Shown in pieces: positions 26,670 to 34,672 of a stretch of DNA of 54,705 nucleotides. The notes beneath the pieces were generated by a model. The model did no database searches. It was given only the letters and a program-made list of their open reading frames with translations, and was not told the origin of the DNA. The number at the start of each line of letters is the position of its first letter. Positions within the stretch are counted from its first letter, which is position 1. This stretch comes from Lachnospiraceae bacterium (GTDB taxonomy: Bacteria > Bacillota > Clostridia > Lachnospirales > Lachnospiraceae). A program made the translations under genes and the position numbers. Location: the NCBI GenBank assembly GCA_910575565.1, contig CAJTFL010000025.1, positions 1 through 54,705 of the forward strand, in the 5' to 3' direction.

Positions 26670-28181
26670 ATGGTTTGTGAAGCGATTAAAGGGCTGGTTC
26701 AGTATGGGATTAACGCTGGGCTTTTAAAGGAAGAAGACAGGATTTATGCGACAAACCAGATACTTGACGTGCTTAAGCTGGATGAGTATGAGGAGCCAGA
26801 GGGAACAGCAGAATGGGGCGGCCTGGAGGAGATCCTTAAGGAACTGCTGGATTATGCCCATGAGCAGGGAGTTTTGGCGGAGGATAGCGTAGTATACCGG
26901 GATTTATTCGATACCCGGCTGATGAACTGCTTAATGCCCAGGCCCAGCGAGGTGACGGCGGAGTTTTGGAAGCGTTACCAGGAATCCCCCCAGGCGGCTA
27001 CCGACTATTTTTACAAGCTGAGCCAGGATTCGGATTATATCCGCCGCTACCGGGTCTGCAAGGATTTAAAGTGGAAGACCAGCACGAAATACGGAGATCT
27101 GGACATTACGGTAAACTTATCGAAGCCGGAGAAGGATCCGAAAGCCATTGCCGCCGCCAAGCTGGCCAAGCAGAGCGGCTACCCTAAGTGCCTGCTGTGC
27201 ATGGAAAATGTAGGCTACGCCGGGCGGGTGAACCATCCTGCCAGAAATAACCACCGCATTATCCCCATTACCATCAATGACAGCGGCTGGGGCTTCCAGT
27301 ACTCCCCTTACGTGTATTACAATGAGCACTGCATCGTGTTTAACGGCCGGCACGTGCCCATGAAGATTGAGAAGGCGGCGTTTGTGAAGCTGTTTGATTT
27401 CGTCAAGCTGTTCCCCCATTATTTCCTGGGTTCCAATGCTGATCTCCCCATCGTAGGCGGATCAATCTTAAGCCATGACCATTTCCAGGGTGGGCATTAC
27501 ACCTTTGCCATGGCTAAGGCTCCCATGGAGAAGGCCTACCGGATGCCGGGATTTGAGGATGTAGAAGCTGGGATTGTTTACTGGCCCATGTCCGTGCTGC
27601 GCTTAAGGGGTAAGGACAGCGACCGGCTGATTGAGCTGGCGGATCGGGTACTTAAAGCCTGGAGAGGCTACACCGATGAAGAGGCCTTTGTTTTCGCCGA
27701 GACAGAGGGAGAACCCCATAACACCATAACACCCATAGCCAGGAAAAACGGGGAAATGTTTGAGCTGGATCTGGTGCTGCGCAATAATATCACCACCGAA
27801 GAATTCCCCTTGGGCGTGTACCATCCCCATCAGGATCTGCACCACATCAAAAAGGAAAATATCGGCCTGATCGAGGTTATGGGATTGGCCGTGCTTCCCT
27901 CACGGCTGAAGACGGAGCTGTCGGCTCTGGGCGATGCCATCGTAGAGGGGAAGGATATCCGCGGGGATGAAGCGCTGGCAAAGCACGCCGATTGGGTGGA
28001 GGAATTCCGTCCGAAATACGGTGAGATTACGAAAGAAAATGTAACCGGGATCCTTGAAGAAGAAGTGGGGCACGTATTTGCCCGGGTATTGGAGGATGCG
28101 GGGGTTTATAAATGCGATGAAAAGGGACGGGAAGGCTTTGGGCGGTTCCTTGGGAGCGTAGGGTTTGCAGAAGGTAATTGA
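26670..28181 (+). CDS. galT: UDP-glucose--hexose-1-phosphate uridylyltransferase (type 2 GalT)
   Basis: GalT exchanges UMP between UDP-glucose and galactose-1-phosphate in the Leloir pathway. The 503 residues fit the longer Firmicutes type. The zinc/active-site region is ILSHDHFQGGHY, with the catalytic His in the HxH part, and a conserved CLLCMENVGYAGRVNHPARN precedes it. GGAGG lies before the ATG. galK and galE are not adjacent. A TATAAT lies about 60 bases upstream without a convincing -35. A terminator follows at 28305-28377. Its sugar nucleotides could supply UDP-galactose to the glycan locus further on. Confidence 0.93.
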   Translation: MVCEAIKGLVQYGINAGLLKEEDRIYATNQILDVLKLDEYEEPEGTAEWGGLEEILKELLDYAHEQGVLAEDSVVYRDLFDTRLMNCLMPRPSEVTAEFWKRYQESPQAATDYFYKLSQDSDYIRRYRVCKDLKWKTSTKYGDLDITVNLSKPEKDPKAIAAAKLAKQSGYPKCLLCMENVGYAGRVNHPARNNHRIIPITINDSGWGFQYSPYVYYNEHCIVFNGRHVPMKIEKAAFVKLFDFVKLFPHYFLGSNADLPIVGGSILSHDHFQGGHYTFAMAKAPMEKAYRMPGFEDVEAGIVYWPMSVLRLRGKDSDRLIELADRVLKAWRGYTDEEAFVFAETEGEPHNTITPIARKNGEMFELDLVLRNNITTEEFPLGVYHPHQDLHHIKKENIGLIEVMGLAVLPSRLKTELSALGDAIVEGKDIRGDEALAKHADWVEEFRPKYGEITKENVTGILEEEVGHVFARVLEDAGVYKCDEKGREGFGRFLGSVGFAEGN

Positions 28182-28304
28182 TGCATTACCTCTTGTGCAG
28201 GACTGAGAACCAGTAGAGATACCACTCCATGAAGTTAGTTTCTCATAGGTGAGGATATTTGTAAAACAAGGAGGGTATTCAGCGTTTACGTTTAAAATAT
28301 CCAT

Positions 28305-28377
28305 AAAGAGCTCCATTTTGTGATTATTAAGTCGTTGAACACCTTAATTTTACCACAATTGGATGCTCTTTTTTTAT
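28305..28377 (+). terminator. terminator region after galT
   Basis: AAAGAGC (28305-28311) pairs with GCTCTTT (28365-28371), extended inward by CCATTTTGTG/CACAATTGG, and is followed by a run of T. The loop is long, about 30 bases. The rest of the gap from galT to the hicB pseudogene shows no gene. Confidence 0.6.
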
Positions 28378-28586
28378 TCACTTAATAGGTGAAATGCAAT
28401 AAACAGCTAAATACAGTAACCATGGGGCTTGCAGTCATTTTCACCGCTGTATCGTGAATAATTCAGGATTAAGATTCAAAAGTATACTGTTTACGGTAAA
28501 AGTTTAAAGGTGATAGAAGAAATAGAAACGGGGTAGATCAATGAATCGAAAATTAAATCGAAATTCTAAATATGAGGATAATTAAT

Positions 28587-29032
28587 ATGAAGAAATTGGA
28601 ATACTATATGAGTTTACCATACAATAAAATAGTACAGGAGATACACTGGAAGAATTAAATCCTAATCTTACAGAGGCTATGGAAGGGCATATTGAAGTAA
28701 TGCTTGAAAACGAAATGGAAGTACCAGAACCAATTGCGGAAGAAAATTTAAGTGGTAAATTTGTGATTAGAGTTCCAAAGTCTTTGCATAGAAGATGAGC
28801 GGTCTCGGAAACTCCCTTGCACCCATCTTTGCGGCTGATTTTCCGCCAGAAGAGCTCAAATTTAATCGACGTACACTCCATGTACGCCTCATAAATTTGT
28901 GCACTTCTGACAAAAAATCATCTCACAAATCTGGGCACAAAGAGTTTCCGAGACCGCTCAAGATTAGTAATGGAGGCAGAAAAAGAAGGTGTTTCATTAA
29001 ATCAATATGCTATGTATAAATTAACAAGATAA
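28587..29032 (+). pseudogene. hicB: HicB family antitoxin gene, internally deleted and split by a MITE
   Basis: The start reads KKLEYYMSLPYNKIVQE, the canonical HicB N-terminus, after a GAGG site. The frame then breaks: about 30 codons are missing and the sequence resumes in another frame as DTLEELNPNLTEAMEGHIEV ... KFVIRVPKSLHRR. There a 163-bp insertion separates it from the last part, LVMEAEKEGVSLNQYAMYKL. Both parts are clear HicB (partial RNase H fold, then a ribbon-helix-helix DNA-binding end). No hicA toxin gene is beside it. The antitoxin is dead; the deletion and insertion are independent events. Confidence 0.85.
28797..28959. mobile_element. 163-bp MITE with 18-bp inverted ends and 5-bp target duplication
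   Basis: The ends are perfect inverted repeats of 18 bases, GAGCGGTCTCGGAAACTC at 28797-28814 and its reverse complement at 28942-28959. The sequence AAGAT flanks both sides (28792-28796 and 28960-28964). Removing the element and one AAGAT restores an in-frame HicB reading (HRR-LVMEAEKEG), which shows that it was inserted. The inside is also nearly palindromic around CGTACACTCCATGTACG, so the whole element can fold into one long hairpin. It has no coding capacity. Confidence 0.93.
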
Positions 29033-29042
29033 AGTATTTAAA

Positions 29043-29087
29043 GGAAGAAAAAGGAGCAAGTCATCAGTCTTTTTTCTTCCGCTTTTT
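29043..29087 (+). terminator. terminator after the hicB pseudogene
   Basis: GGAAGAAAAAG (29043-29053) pairs with CTTTTTTCTTCC (29069-29080) with a one-base bulge, followed by GCTTTTTTA. Confidence 0.7.
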
Positions 29088-29275
29088 TATTTCCGCGAGC
29101 AATGAGCCAAGTGCCGTGCCTGCACGAGCGTTTGGCGAGAGCCTGCCCCGCTTTATCAGGCAATGCCGCGAGGGTTGCTAAGCGCCAGTGGCACTTGTTT
29201 AGCAACGCTGAAGCGGAGACCAAATACCCCGCAGCTTGCTGCGTTGCAAATCTGATGCTTTGCACAACAAAATAA

Positions 29276-29305
29276 AACGTCTGGCTTTTAGCCGGGCGTT
29301 TTTTT
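29276..29305 (+). terminator. Rho-independent terminator abutting the left inverted repeat
   Basis: AACGTCTGGC (29276-29285) pairs with GCCGGGCGTT (29291-29300) with wobble pairs, followed by TTTTT. The left 26-bp inverted repeat of the integrase element begins within this T-run. The stretch 29090-29270 before it has small pairable segments (AAGTGCC/GGCACTT) but no gene. Confidence 0.75.
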
Positions 29306-31233
29306 CGTGGATTCCCCGAATCTGCGAAGGGGGATGGAACTGTTAATTTCCATAAAAAGGTATTTTTGCGCCTAAATAAAACGGATATAGGGCTGCATTG
29401 ACGTAATTCTACCACATATCGGGGGGAAATGCTACTTATTTTTTTCGGTTTTTTTGTAGAATTAGGGCAGATAAGGGGAAAAATGGAAAAATCCTGGACT
29501 TTTGGGGTCAGGTTAAGGGTCAAAATCTAAATAGCGTTTTGTAGTCGCGGCGCAAGGCAGCATTCGTGTGTTGGCATTAAGCTAAGTGCATTAGATTCGT
29601 TGGCCGTGAAGATAAGCATTATGGAAAAGAGAGGGTATCATATGGCAAGGCATGGAGAAAACATCAGGAAGCGGAAGGACGGGCGTTGGGAAGGGCGTTA
29701 TCTGGCGTACAGCGAGGAAAAGGGGCGGAAGCTATACCGGTCAGTTTACGGAAGGACGTATTGGGAAGCAAAAGAAAAGCTTATTTTGCAAAAAAGCCGG
29801 ATAAGCGATGTTTCAGGGAAAGATGCTGCAGAATTAATAGATTTAAAGGCAGCAGGAAATAAAAATCAGGGGATAAATACGGGCATGGAATTCAAACAAG
29901 CAGTACATGAATGTGTAGGTATAGAGTCCAAAACAATGATACATGAACGTATGGGTGCTGATTCTAAAAAAGCAGCGGATGGGAATATGGAGATAAAATT
30001 CATGGAAGCCAGCGACGCGCATGGGGAGGGAAAAAATAACGGGGCAGAATTGCTGAGATTTTCCGCAGTAGCAATGGAATGGTTAACAGTGGTTAAAACA
30101 GCAAAGAAACCATCTACATACGTGAAGTACACCATGGTTTACCGAAAGCATTTGGAGCCGCTATTTCGGAATGAGAAGCTTTCCGTGGTTATAACCCCTT
30201 ATGTTCGGGAAAAGATTTCTGACTCCTTATCCGAAAGCATGAGGAAAAGCGTTTGCTGTGTGCTGAACCAGGTTTTGAAATTTGCTTGTGAGAAATATGC
30301 CGCCATAATGCCGCCAGTAAAACTGCCTGTTTCCAGCTGCCCTAAAAAACCGGTGGAGTCTCTTTCCAGGAAAGAGCAGTCTGGGCTCCTTGCCGCCCTT
30401 TACCGTAATACTGATCGGTTTAAGTCGGCAGTCTTGCTGTGCCTGCACACGGGGCTGCGTCTGGGGGAATTGTGTGCCTTGAAATGGGAGGATATTGATA
30501 GGGAAAACCAATTTATCTCGGTAAAGAGGACGGTGCAAAGGCTTTATGCGGGAAATGATGAGGATGATTATGGGAAGGGCAGCCAAGGACATCAGGTAAA
30601 AACCGTTTTGCTGGAAACAGCGCCGAAAAGCCTGCATTCCAAAAGAGAAATCCCTTTGCCGCCAAAGGCATTTAAGCTGCTGGCAGGGGAGAATAATAAG
30701 GAAAATGAGTATGTATTTGGCGGGAGTAAGCCGGTGGAACCCAGGACAATGCAGAACCGGTTTAAGAAAATCCTGAAGGAGGCAGGGTTAGAGAATAAGA
30801 AATTCCATGCCCTGCGGCATACTTTTTCCACGAATTGCATTGAAAGTGGGGCAGACGCGAAAAGCCTTAGTGAAATCCTGGGGCATTCTGATGTGCAGAT
30901 CACCTTGAACCGTTATGTGCATCCATCTATGGAGGCAAAACGCCGCCATTTGGATATGCTTTCTTCTTTTTATAGTCGGATTTATGGGGAGGATGGCGGA
31001 AAAATATGTGGTCAAAATCTTGGTTAAGATTATGGGGGATTTATGGTATGGGATTGTGATTAAGATTGCAGGGGGATTTGTGGTCAGATTTATGGTCAAA
31101 AATTTCAAGAAAACCGCTTGTAACCGTAGAGTTTGTCGGATGACATTGACGATAAGGGAGTAAAAATCATAAAAAAGCAAGGGATATTTTGTCTTTAGCG
31201 GCCTGATTTCGCAGATTCGGGGAATCCACGAAA
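29303..31233. mobile_element. putative 1.9-kb element: one tyrosine recombinase inside 26-bp inverted repeats
   Basis: A perfect 26-base inverted repeat, core GTGGATTCCCCGAATCTGCG, lies at 29303-29328 and 31208-31233. The only gene between them is a full-length tyrosine recombinase. No target duplication is obvious next to the outer ends. Either the repeats mark the ends of a small mobile unit or they are recombination sites in inverted orientation. The call as a mobile unit is inference; the repeat and gene are seen directly. Confidence 0.6.
29642..31027 (+). CDS. tyrosine recombinase / integrase
   Basis: The 461-residue protein has an AP2-like arm-binding N-terminus (RKRKDGRWEGRYLAYSEEKG), a low-complexity linker (about 75-130), a core-binding domain with SYVKYT-like helices (about 150-240) and a C-terminal catalytic domain. 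All catalytic residues are present: R273 in HTGLRLGEL, H389 and R392 in HALRHTF, H415 in LGHSDVQ and Y425 in LNRYVHP. It should cut and rejoin DNA at specific sites. The start at 29642 follows AGAGGG; in-frame starts at 29600 and 29621 lack better sites. No excisionase or other element genes lie nearby. Near-repeats of GTTAAGATT..GGGGGATTT follow the gene (31024-31086). Confidence 0.9.
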   Translation: MARHGENIRKRKDGRWEGRYLAYSEEKGRKLYRSVYGRTYWEAKEKLILQKSRISDVSGKDAAELIDLKAAGNKNQGINTGMEFKQAVHECVGIESKTMIHERMGADSKKAADGNMEIKFMEASDAHGEGKNNGAELLRFSAVAMEWLTVVKTAKKPSTYVKYTMVYRKHLEPLFRNEKLSVVITPYVREKISDSLSESMRKSVCCVLNQVLKFACEKYAAIMPPVKLPVSSCPKKPVESLSRKEQSGLLAALYRNTDRFKSAVLLCLHTGLRLGELCALKWEDIDRENQFISVKRTVQRLYAGNDEDDYGKGSQGHQVKTVLLETAPKSLHSKREIPLPPKAFKLLAGENNKENEYVFGGSKPVEPRTMQNRFKKILKEAGLENKKFHALRHTFSTNCIESGADAKSLSEILGHSDVQITLNRYVHPSMEAKRRHLDMLSSFYSRIYGEDGGKICGQNLG

Positions 31234-31461
31234 TATGAAGGGGGAATTTGATAAGGCTAAATACCTACAAATAATTATAATTATCTAACAAATATCCTGT
31301 TTTATGTGAATAAACAGCAAAGAAAAATATAGGTATGCACAATTAACGGCTGCTGCAGGAAATCATTTGTCAGCGGTATTTAGGGAGCAGCAGGCAGATC
31401 ACAAGAGTGTGTATCTTATTGTATCAAAAATTGAAAGGAAGAGATATTTCGTAAGATAGAA

Positions 31462-31535
31462 GGTTAACCAGCAATATCAGGCTATGTTTATCGGTTAACA
31501 GCCAGGGAATGCCAGATTTTGGGCTGTTGGTTAAC
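31462..31535 (+). promoter_or_regulatory. three GGTTAAC sites before the recombinase-like gene
   Basis: GGTTAAC occurs at 31462-31468, 31493-31499 and 31529-31535 (spacing 31 and 36 bases). Two of them belong to an inverted pair, GGTTAACAGCC and GGCTGTTGGTTAAC. They lie 70-140 bases before the gene and could bind a regulator or the recombinase itself. Otherwise the gap 31028-31603 holds only the right inverted repeat and AT-rich DNA. Confidence 0.45.
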
Positions 31536-31603
31536 GGTTAGGCAATCAAAGAACAGTTTAACGTTATCTTTAGTATGGGCAGATTCAGGAAGGAGGTCTT
31601 TGG

Positions 31604-32581
31604 ATGATGGCATCCCAGAATCTTCAAAAGCAGATAGAAGACTTTATTAGTACTCAGGTAGTTAGCCGGGGGCTGGATGAACGGACAGCCATAGCCTACC
31701 GGATGGATCTGGAACAGTTTCACTCCTGGTTAGATCTGGAAATAAAAGAAAAAAGAGAGCAGGCGGACAGCGGCTGCCTGGCAAGCCAGGTCATGCCGGA
31801 CTGGTGGACGGAACAAGAACTTGGTAGTCAGCCAGGGTTACAGTTGGCAGAAGCAGAAACGCAGGAAAACCAACGCCGGGAAGAAGAGGGCAGGGAATGG
31901 AGATATGAGGAGTGGATGGAGAAGTATTTAAACTACCTTTCCGAGGAAAAAGGACTTCGCGCATCTACAGTCGGCAGAAGGCATCGAGTATTTCGCTATT
32001 ATCTGGCATACTTGGCAAAACAAGGGCTTGTGGAACGGTACAGGCCGTTGAAATTGAGGGAACAGCCTAAGCAGATAAAAGAGATTCCGTTGGATCATTG
32101 CCTGACGAAAAAGGAGATCGATCGATTTTTTCTGGCGATTCAACAGGAATATGAGGAGCTGGATAGTGAGTTTCGCAGGCGCGTCTGCCTGAGAGATCAG
32201 GTGATGATGGAACTGCTGTTTTATCATCGGCTTGAGGTCAGCGAGCTGCTGCGGCTGGAAGTGTCGGATTATAACCGGAAAACAGCGGTATTGACTGTAC
32301 CGAGGAAGCGGGAGAAGGAACGGACGGTGTATTTGTTTTCTAAAGAGCTGCAGGGGCGGATGGCTCGGTGGCTGGATGAACATGATTATTTTGAACATGA
32401 TGAGTTATACCAGAACAGAATGTTTTTATCTAAGCTGGGGAAACCGCTTTCGATGAAAATGGTGGTGAATATTTTTGAGAAATACCGGTTGCGGGCAGGG
32501 ATTGAAAAAGCGTGTACGCCGAAGGATTTGAAAAATGGGTTGGGGAGATATGCGGTGGAAGTGGTTAGGGAGATGAGATAA
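31604..32581 (+). CDS. tyrosine recombinase-like protein lacking the catalytic C-terminus
   Basis: The 325-residue protein has a SAM-like core-binding domain (YLNYLSEEKGLRASTVGRRH) and the start of a phage-integrase catalytic domain (CLTKKEIDRF, LFYHRLEVSELLRLEVSDYN). The first catalytic Arg is replaced: family G-L-R-x-S-E-L reads RLEVSEL here. Box II appears only as TPKDLKNGLGRYA, and the chain ends before the His and Tyr of box III. After the stop, the same frame continues 36 codons and includes ANLVIQLMAHK, which resembles a worn box III. It is likely inactive as a recombinase. AAGGAGGT precedes the start. It sits directly upstream of the glycan genes and may be regulatory or a relic of their acquisition. 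Confidence 0.75.
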   Translation: MMASQNLQKQIEDFISTQVVSRGLDERTAIAYRMDLEQFHSWLDLEIKEKREQADSGCLASQVMPDWWTEQELGSQPGLQLAEAETQENQRREEEGREWRYEEWMEKYLNYLSEEKGLRASTVGRRHRVFRYYLAYLAKQGLVERYRPLKLREQPKQIKEIPLDHCLTKKEIDRFFLAIQQEYEELDSEFRRRVCLRDQVMMELLFYHRLEVSELLRLEVSDYNRKTAVLTVPRKREKERTVYLFSKELQGRMARWLDEHDYFEHDELYQNRMFLSKLGKPLSMKMVVNIFEKYRLRAGIEKACTPKDLKNGLGRYAVEVVREMR

Positions 32582-32668
32582 TCGTCTAAACATTCAAGAA
32601 GTTTAAACCTATTACAGAAACACCACGCGAATCTTGTAATCCAATTGATGGCACATAAAGTGTACTTT

Positions 32669-32696
32669 TTGCCAGATAAACTATATTAGCTATATT
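32669..32696 (+). promoter_or_regulatory. possible promoter of the glycan cluster
   Basis: TTGCCA (32669-32674), a 16-base spacer and TATATT (32691-32696), about 50 bases before the first glycan gene. The match is moderate and the surroundings are AT-rich. Confidence 0.4.
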
Positions 32697-32744
32697 ATTA
32701 AATTATATAGCAGTAGAAAGAAATAATTACAAAGGAGCTATATC

Positions 32745-33563
32745 ATGTCTCAAGATATAATAATTGTTGTTGCTACACATAAGAAAAGTCCTATGCCGAA
32801 GGATAGTATGTATTTACCACTTCATGTTGGTGCGGCAGATAAATTTAACGAAGATGGAACACCCCTGGATTTTGGATATGCCAAAGATAATACCGGAGAT
32901 AATATTTCAACGAAAAATCCAAACTTTGGAACACAGACAGGAATTTACTGGGCATGGAAGAATCTTGATTCAGAATATAAAGGTTTAGTTCATTATAGGA
33001 GATATTTTGTAGGTTCACATCCAGATAAAAAAGATATGGTTGGTTCAGCTATAACTTACGATGAAATAAGGCCAATGCTTGGAAAGTATAAAATTTTTAC
33101 GCCTAAAAAGAGGCGGTATTTTATTGAGACATTATACAGCCATTATGCGCACACACATGACGGGAATCATTTTAAGGTCGTTCGCAAGATTGTTAAAAAA
33201 GATTGTCCTGAGTATTTGAGTGCGTATGATAAGGTATTGAACCGCCGTTGGGGTTATATGTTTAATATGATGATTTTGCAAAGAAATTTGATGGAAGATT
33301 ACTGTTCATGGCTGTTTAATATTTTATTTCAAGCATTTAAGCAGATTGATTCTACAGGGATGAGCGCATTTGATAGCCGTTTTTGCGGGCGTATTAGTGA
33401 GATTCTTTTTGATGTTTGGGTAGAAAATAAAATTATGTCTGGCCAGGTAAAAAAGGAAGAAATCAAAGAACTTCCTTATATAGAAGATGTTGATTGGAAT
33501 TATAAAGTAAAAGCATTCCTTTCTGCCAAATTTCTGAATAAAAAGTATGGGAGGAGCTCGTAA
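32745..33563 (+). CDS. DUF4422 glycosyltransferase
   Basis: The 272-residue protein is a DUF4422 member, a capsule-type glycosyltransferase family that often lies beside glf. Visible marks are IIIVVATHKKSPMP, then YLPLHVGA, the GDNIS segment, TGIYWAWKN and GLVHYRRYFV, all near the N-terminus where donor binding is expected. It acts in the cytoplasm on the lipid-linked glycan. AAAGGAG precedes the ATG. Its stop overlaps the start of glf (TAATG), so the two are translationally coupled; a galactofuranose or other hexose transfer is plausible but not shown. Confidence 0.88.
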   Translation: MSQDIIIVVATHKKSPMPKDSMYLPLHVGAADKFNEDGTPLDFGYAKDNTGDNISTKNPNFGTQTGIYWAWKNLDSEYKGLVHYRRYFVGSHPDKKDMVGSAITYDEIRPMLGKYKIFTPKKRRYFIETLYSHYAHTHDGNHFKVVRKIVKKDCPEYLSAYDKVLNRRWGYMFNMMILQRNLMEDYCSWLFNILFQAFKQIDSTGMSAFDSRFCGRISEILFDVWVENKIMSGQVKKEEIKELPYIEDVDWNYKVKAFLSAKFLNKKYGRSS

Positions 33564-34657
33564 TGAGATTTAAATACATAATAGTAGGAGCTGGTTTGGC
33601 TGGAATTACAATGGCGGAGAGAATTGCTACGCAGCTCCATGAAAGGGTATTAATTATTGAAAAAAGAGCACATATTGGCGGAAACGTTTATGATGAATAT
33701 GATGCAGCAGGAATACTTATTCAACTGTACGGGCCGCACACATTCCATACGAATGATAAAGAAATATTTGATTTTGTCTGTCAGTATTGTGATTGGCATG
33801 AATATCAGCATAAAGTGTTATCCTATGTAAATGGAAATTTTGTGCCAATGCCGATTTCTTTGGAGACAATTAATCAGCTTTATAATATGAATCTTTCTGA
33901 AGAAGAAATGGATACGTTTATTGAAAGCCGGAAGATTAAAATTGACGAGATCAAAACCAGTGAAGATGTTGTCCTTTCCCAGGGAGGAAGGGATATCTAC
34001 GAAAAATTCTTTAAATATTTTACAATCAAGCAGTGGGGAGTTGATCCTTCACAGCTTGATAAATCAGTTATTAGCAGGATTCCTTTTAGGAAGAACCGTG
34101 ATACTCGCTATTTTACGGATCGGTATCAAGGCAATCCGCAAGGCGGCTTTACGAAGATGTGCCAAAGAATGCTTAACCATCCGGAAATTAAGGTGCTTTT
34201 AAATACGGATTATAAAGAAATAATTAAGGATATTGAATATGAGAAACTGATCTATACCGGCCCGATTGATTATTATTTTGATTATAGGCTGGGGAAGTTA
34301 AAGTACCGCAGTATTAAATTTATCTTTGAGACTCACGATTGTGAGTCTTATCAGCCTGCTGCAAGTACACGATGGCCAATGGATTATGAGTATACGAGAA
34401 TTACCGAGTTTAAGAAACTGACAGGACAGAAGAATGAGAAAACAACTATCTTGAAGGAAATTCCTTGTGATGGCGAAGAGCCGTTTTACACATTCCCAAC
34501 TGCTGAGTGGAAGGAACTTGCACAGAATTATCGGAATTTGGCAGCTAAAGAAAAGAATGTTATCTTCCTTGGCCGACTTGCAGAATATAAATATTATGAT
34601 ATGGATGATGTTATCCGTAGGGCATTTGATACGTTTAGCCAGGAGATAATGATTTAA
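33563..34657 (+). CDS. glf: UDP-galactopyranose mutase
   Basis: Glf converts UDP-galactopyranose to UDP-galactofuranose with reduced FAD. The 364 residues match the family. Marks are the FAD site IIVGAGLAGITMAERIA, then RAHIGGNVYDEYD, GPHTFHTN, the substrate region with KQWGVDPSQLDKSV, RIPFRKNRDTRYFTDRYQG and the C-terminal FLGRLAEYKYYDMDDVI. It predicts galactofuranose in the surface glycan; galT earlier in the window could feed UDP-galactose. The start overlaps the DUF4422 stop. Confidence 0.96.
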   Translation: MRFKYIIVGAGLAGITMAERIATQLHERVLIIEKRAHIGGNVYDEYDAAGILIQLYGPHTFHTNDKEIFDFVCQYCDWHEYQHKVLSYVNGNFVPMPISLETINQLYNMNLSEEEMDTFIESRKIKIDEIKTSEDVVLSQGGRDIYEKFFKYFTIKQWGVDPSQLDKSVISRIPFRKNRDTRYFTDRYQGNPQGGFTKMCQRMLNHPEIKVLLNTDYKEIIKDIEYEKLIYTGPIDYYFDYRLGKLKYRSIKFIFETHDCESYQPAASTRWPMDYEYTRITEFKKLTGQKNEKTTILKEIPCDGEEPFYTFPTAEWKELAQNYRNLAAKEKNVIFLGRLAEYKYYDMDDVIRRAFDTFSQEIMI

Positions 34658-34672
34658 GCACAAGGAGCAATT

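Noticed and set aside
26479..26727. 82-codon frame before galT
   Set aside because: It runs into the galT start in another frame, has no ribosome site and no domain.
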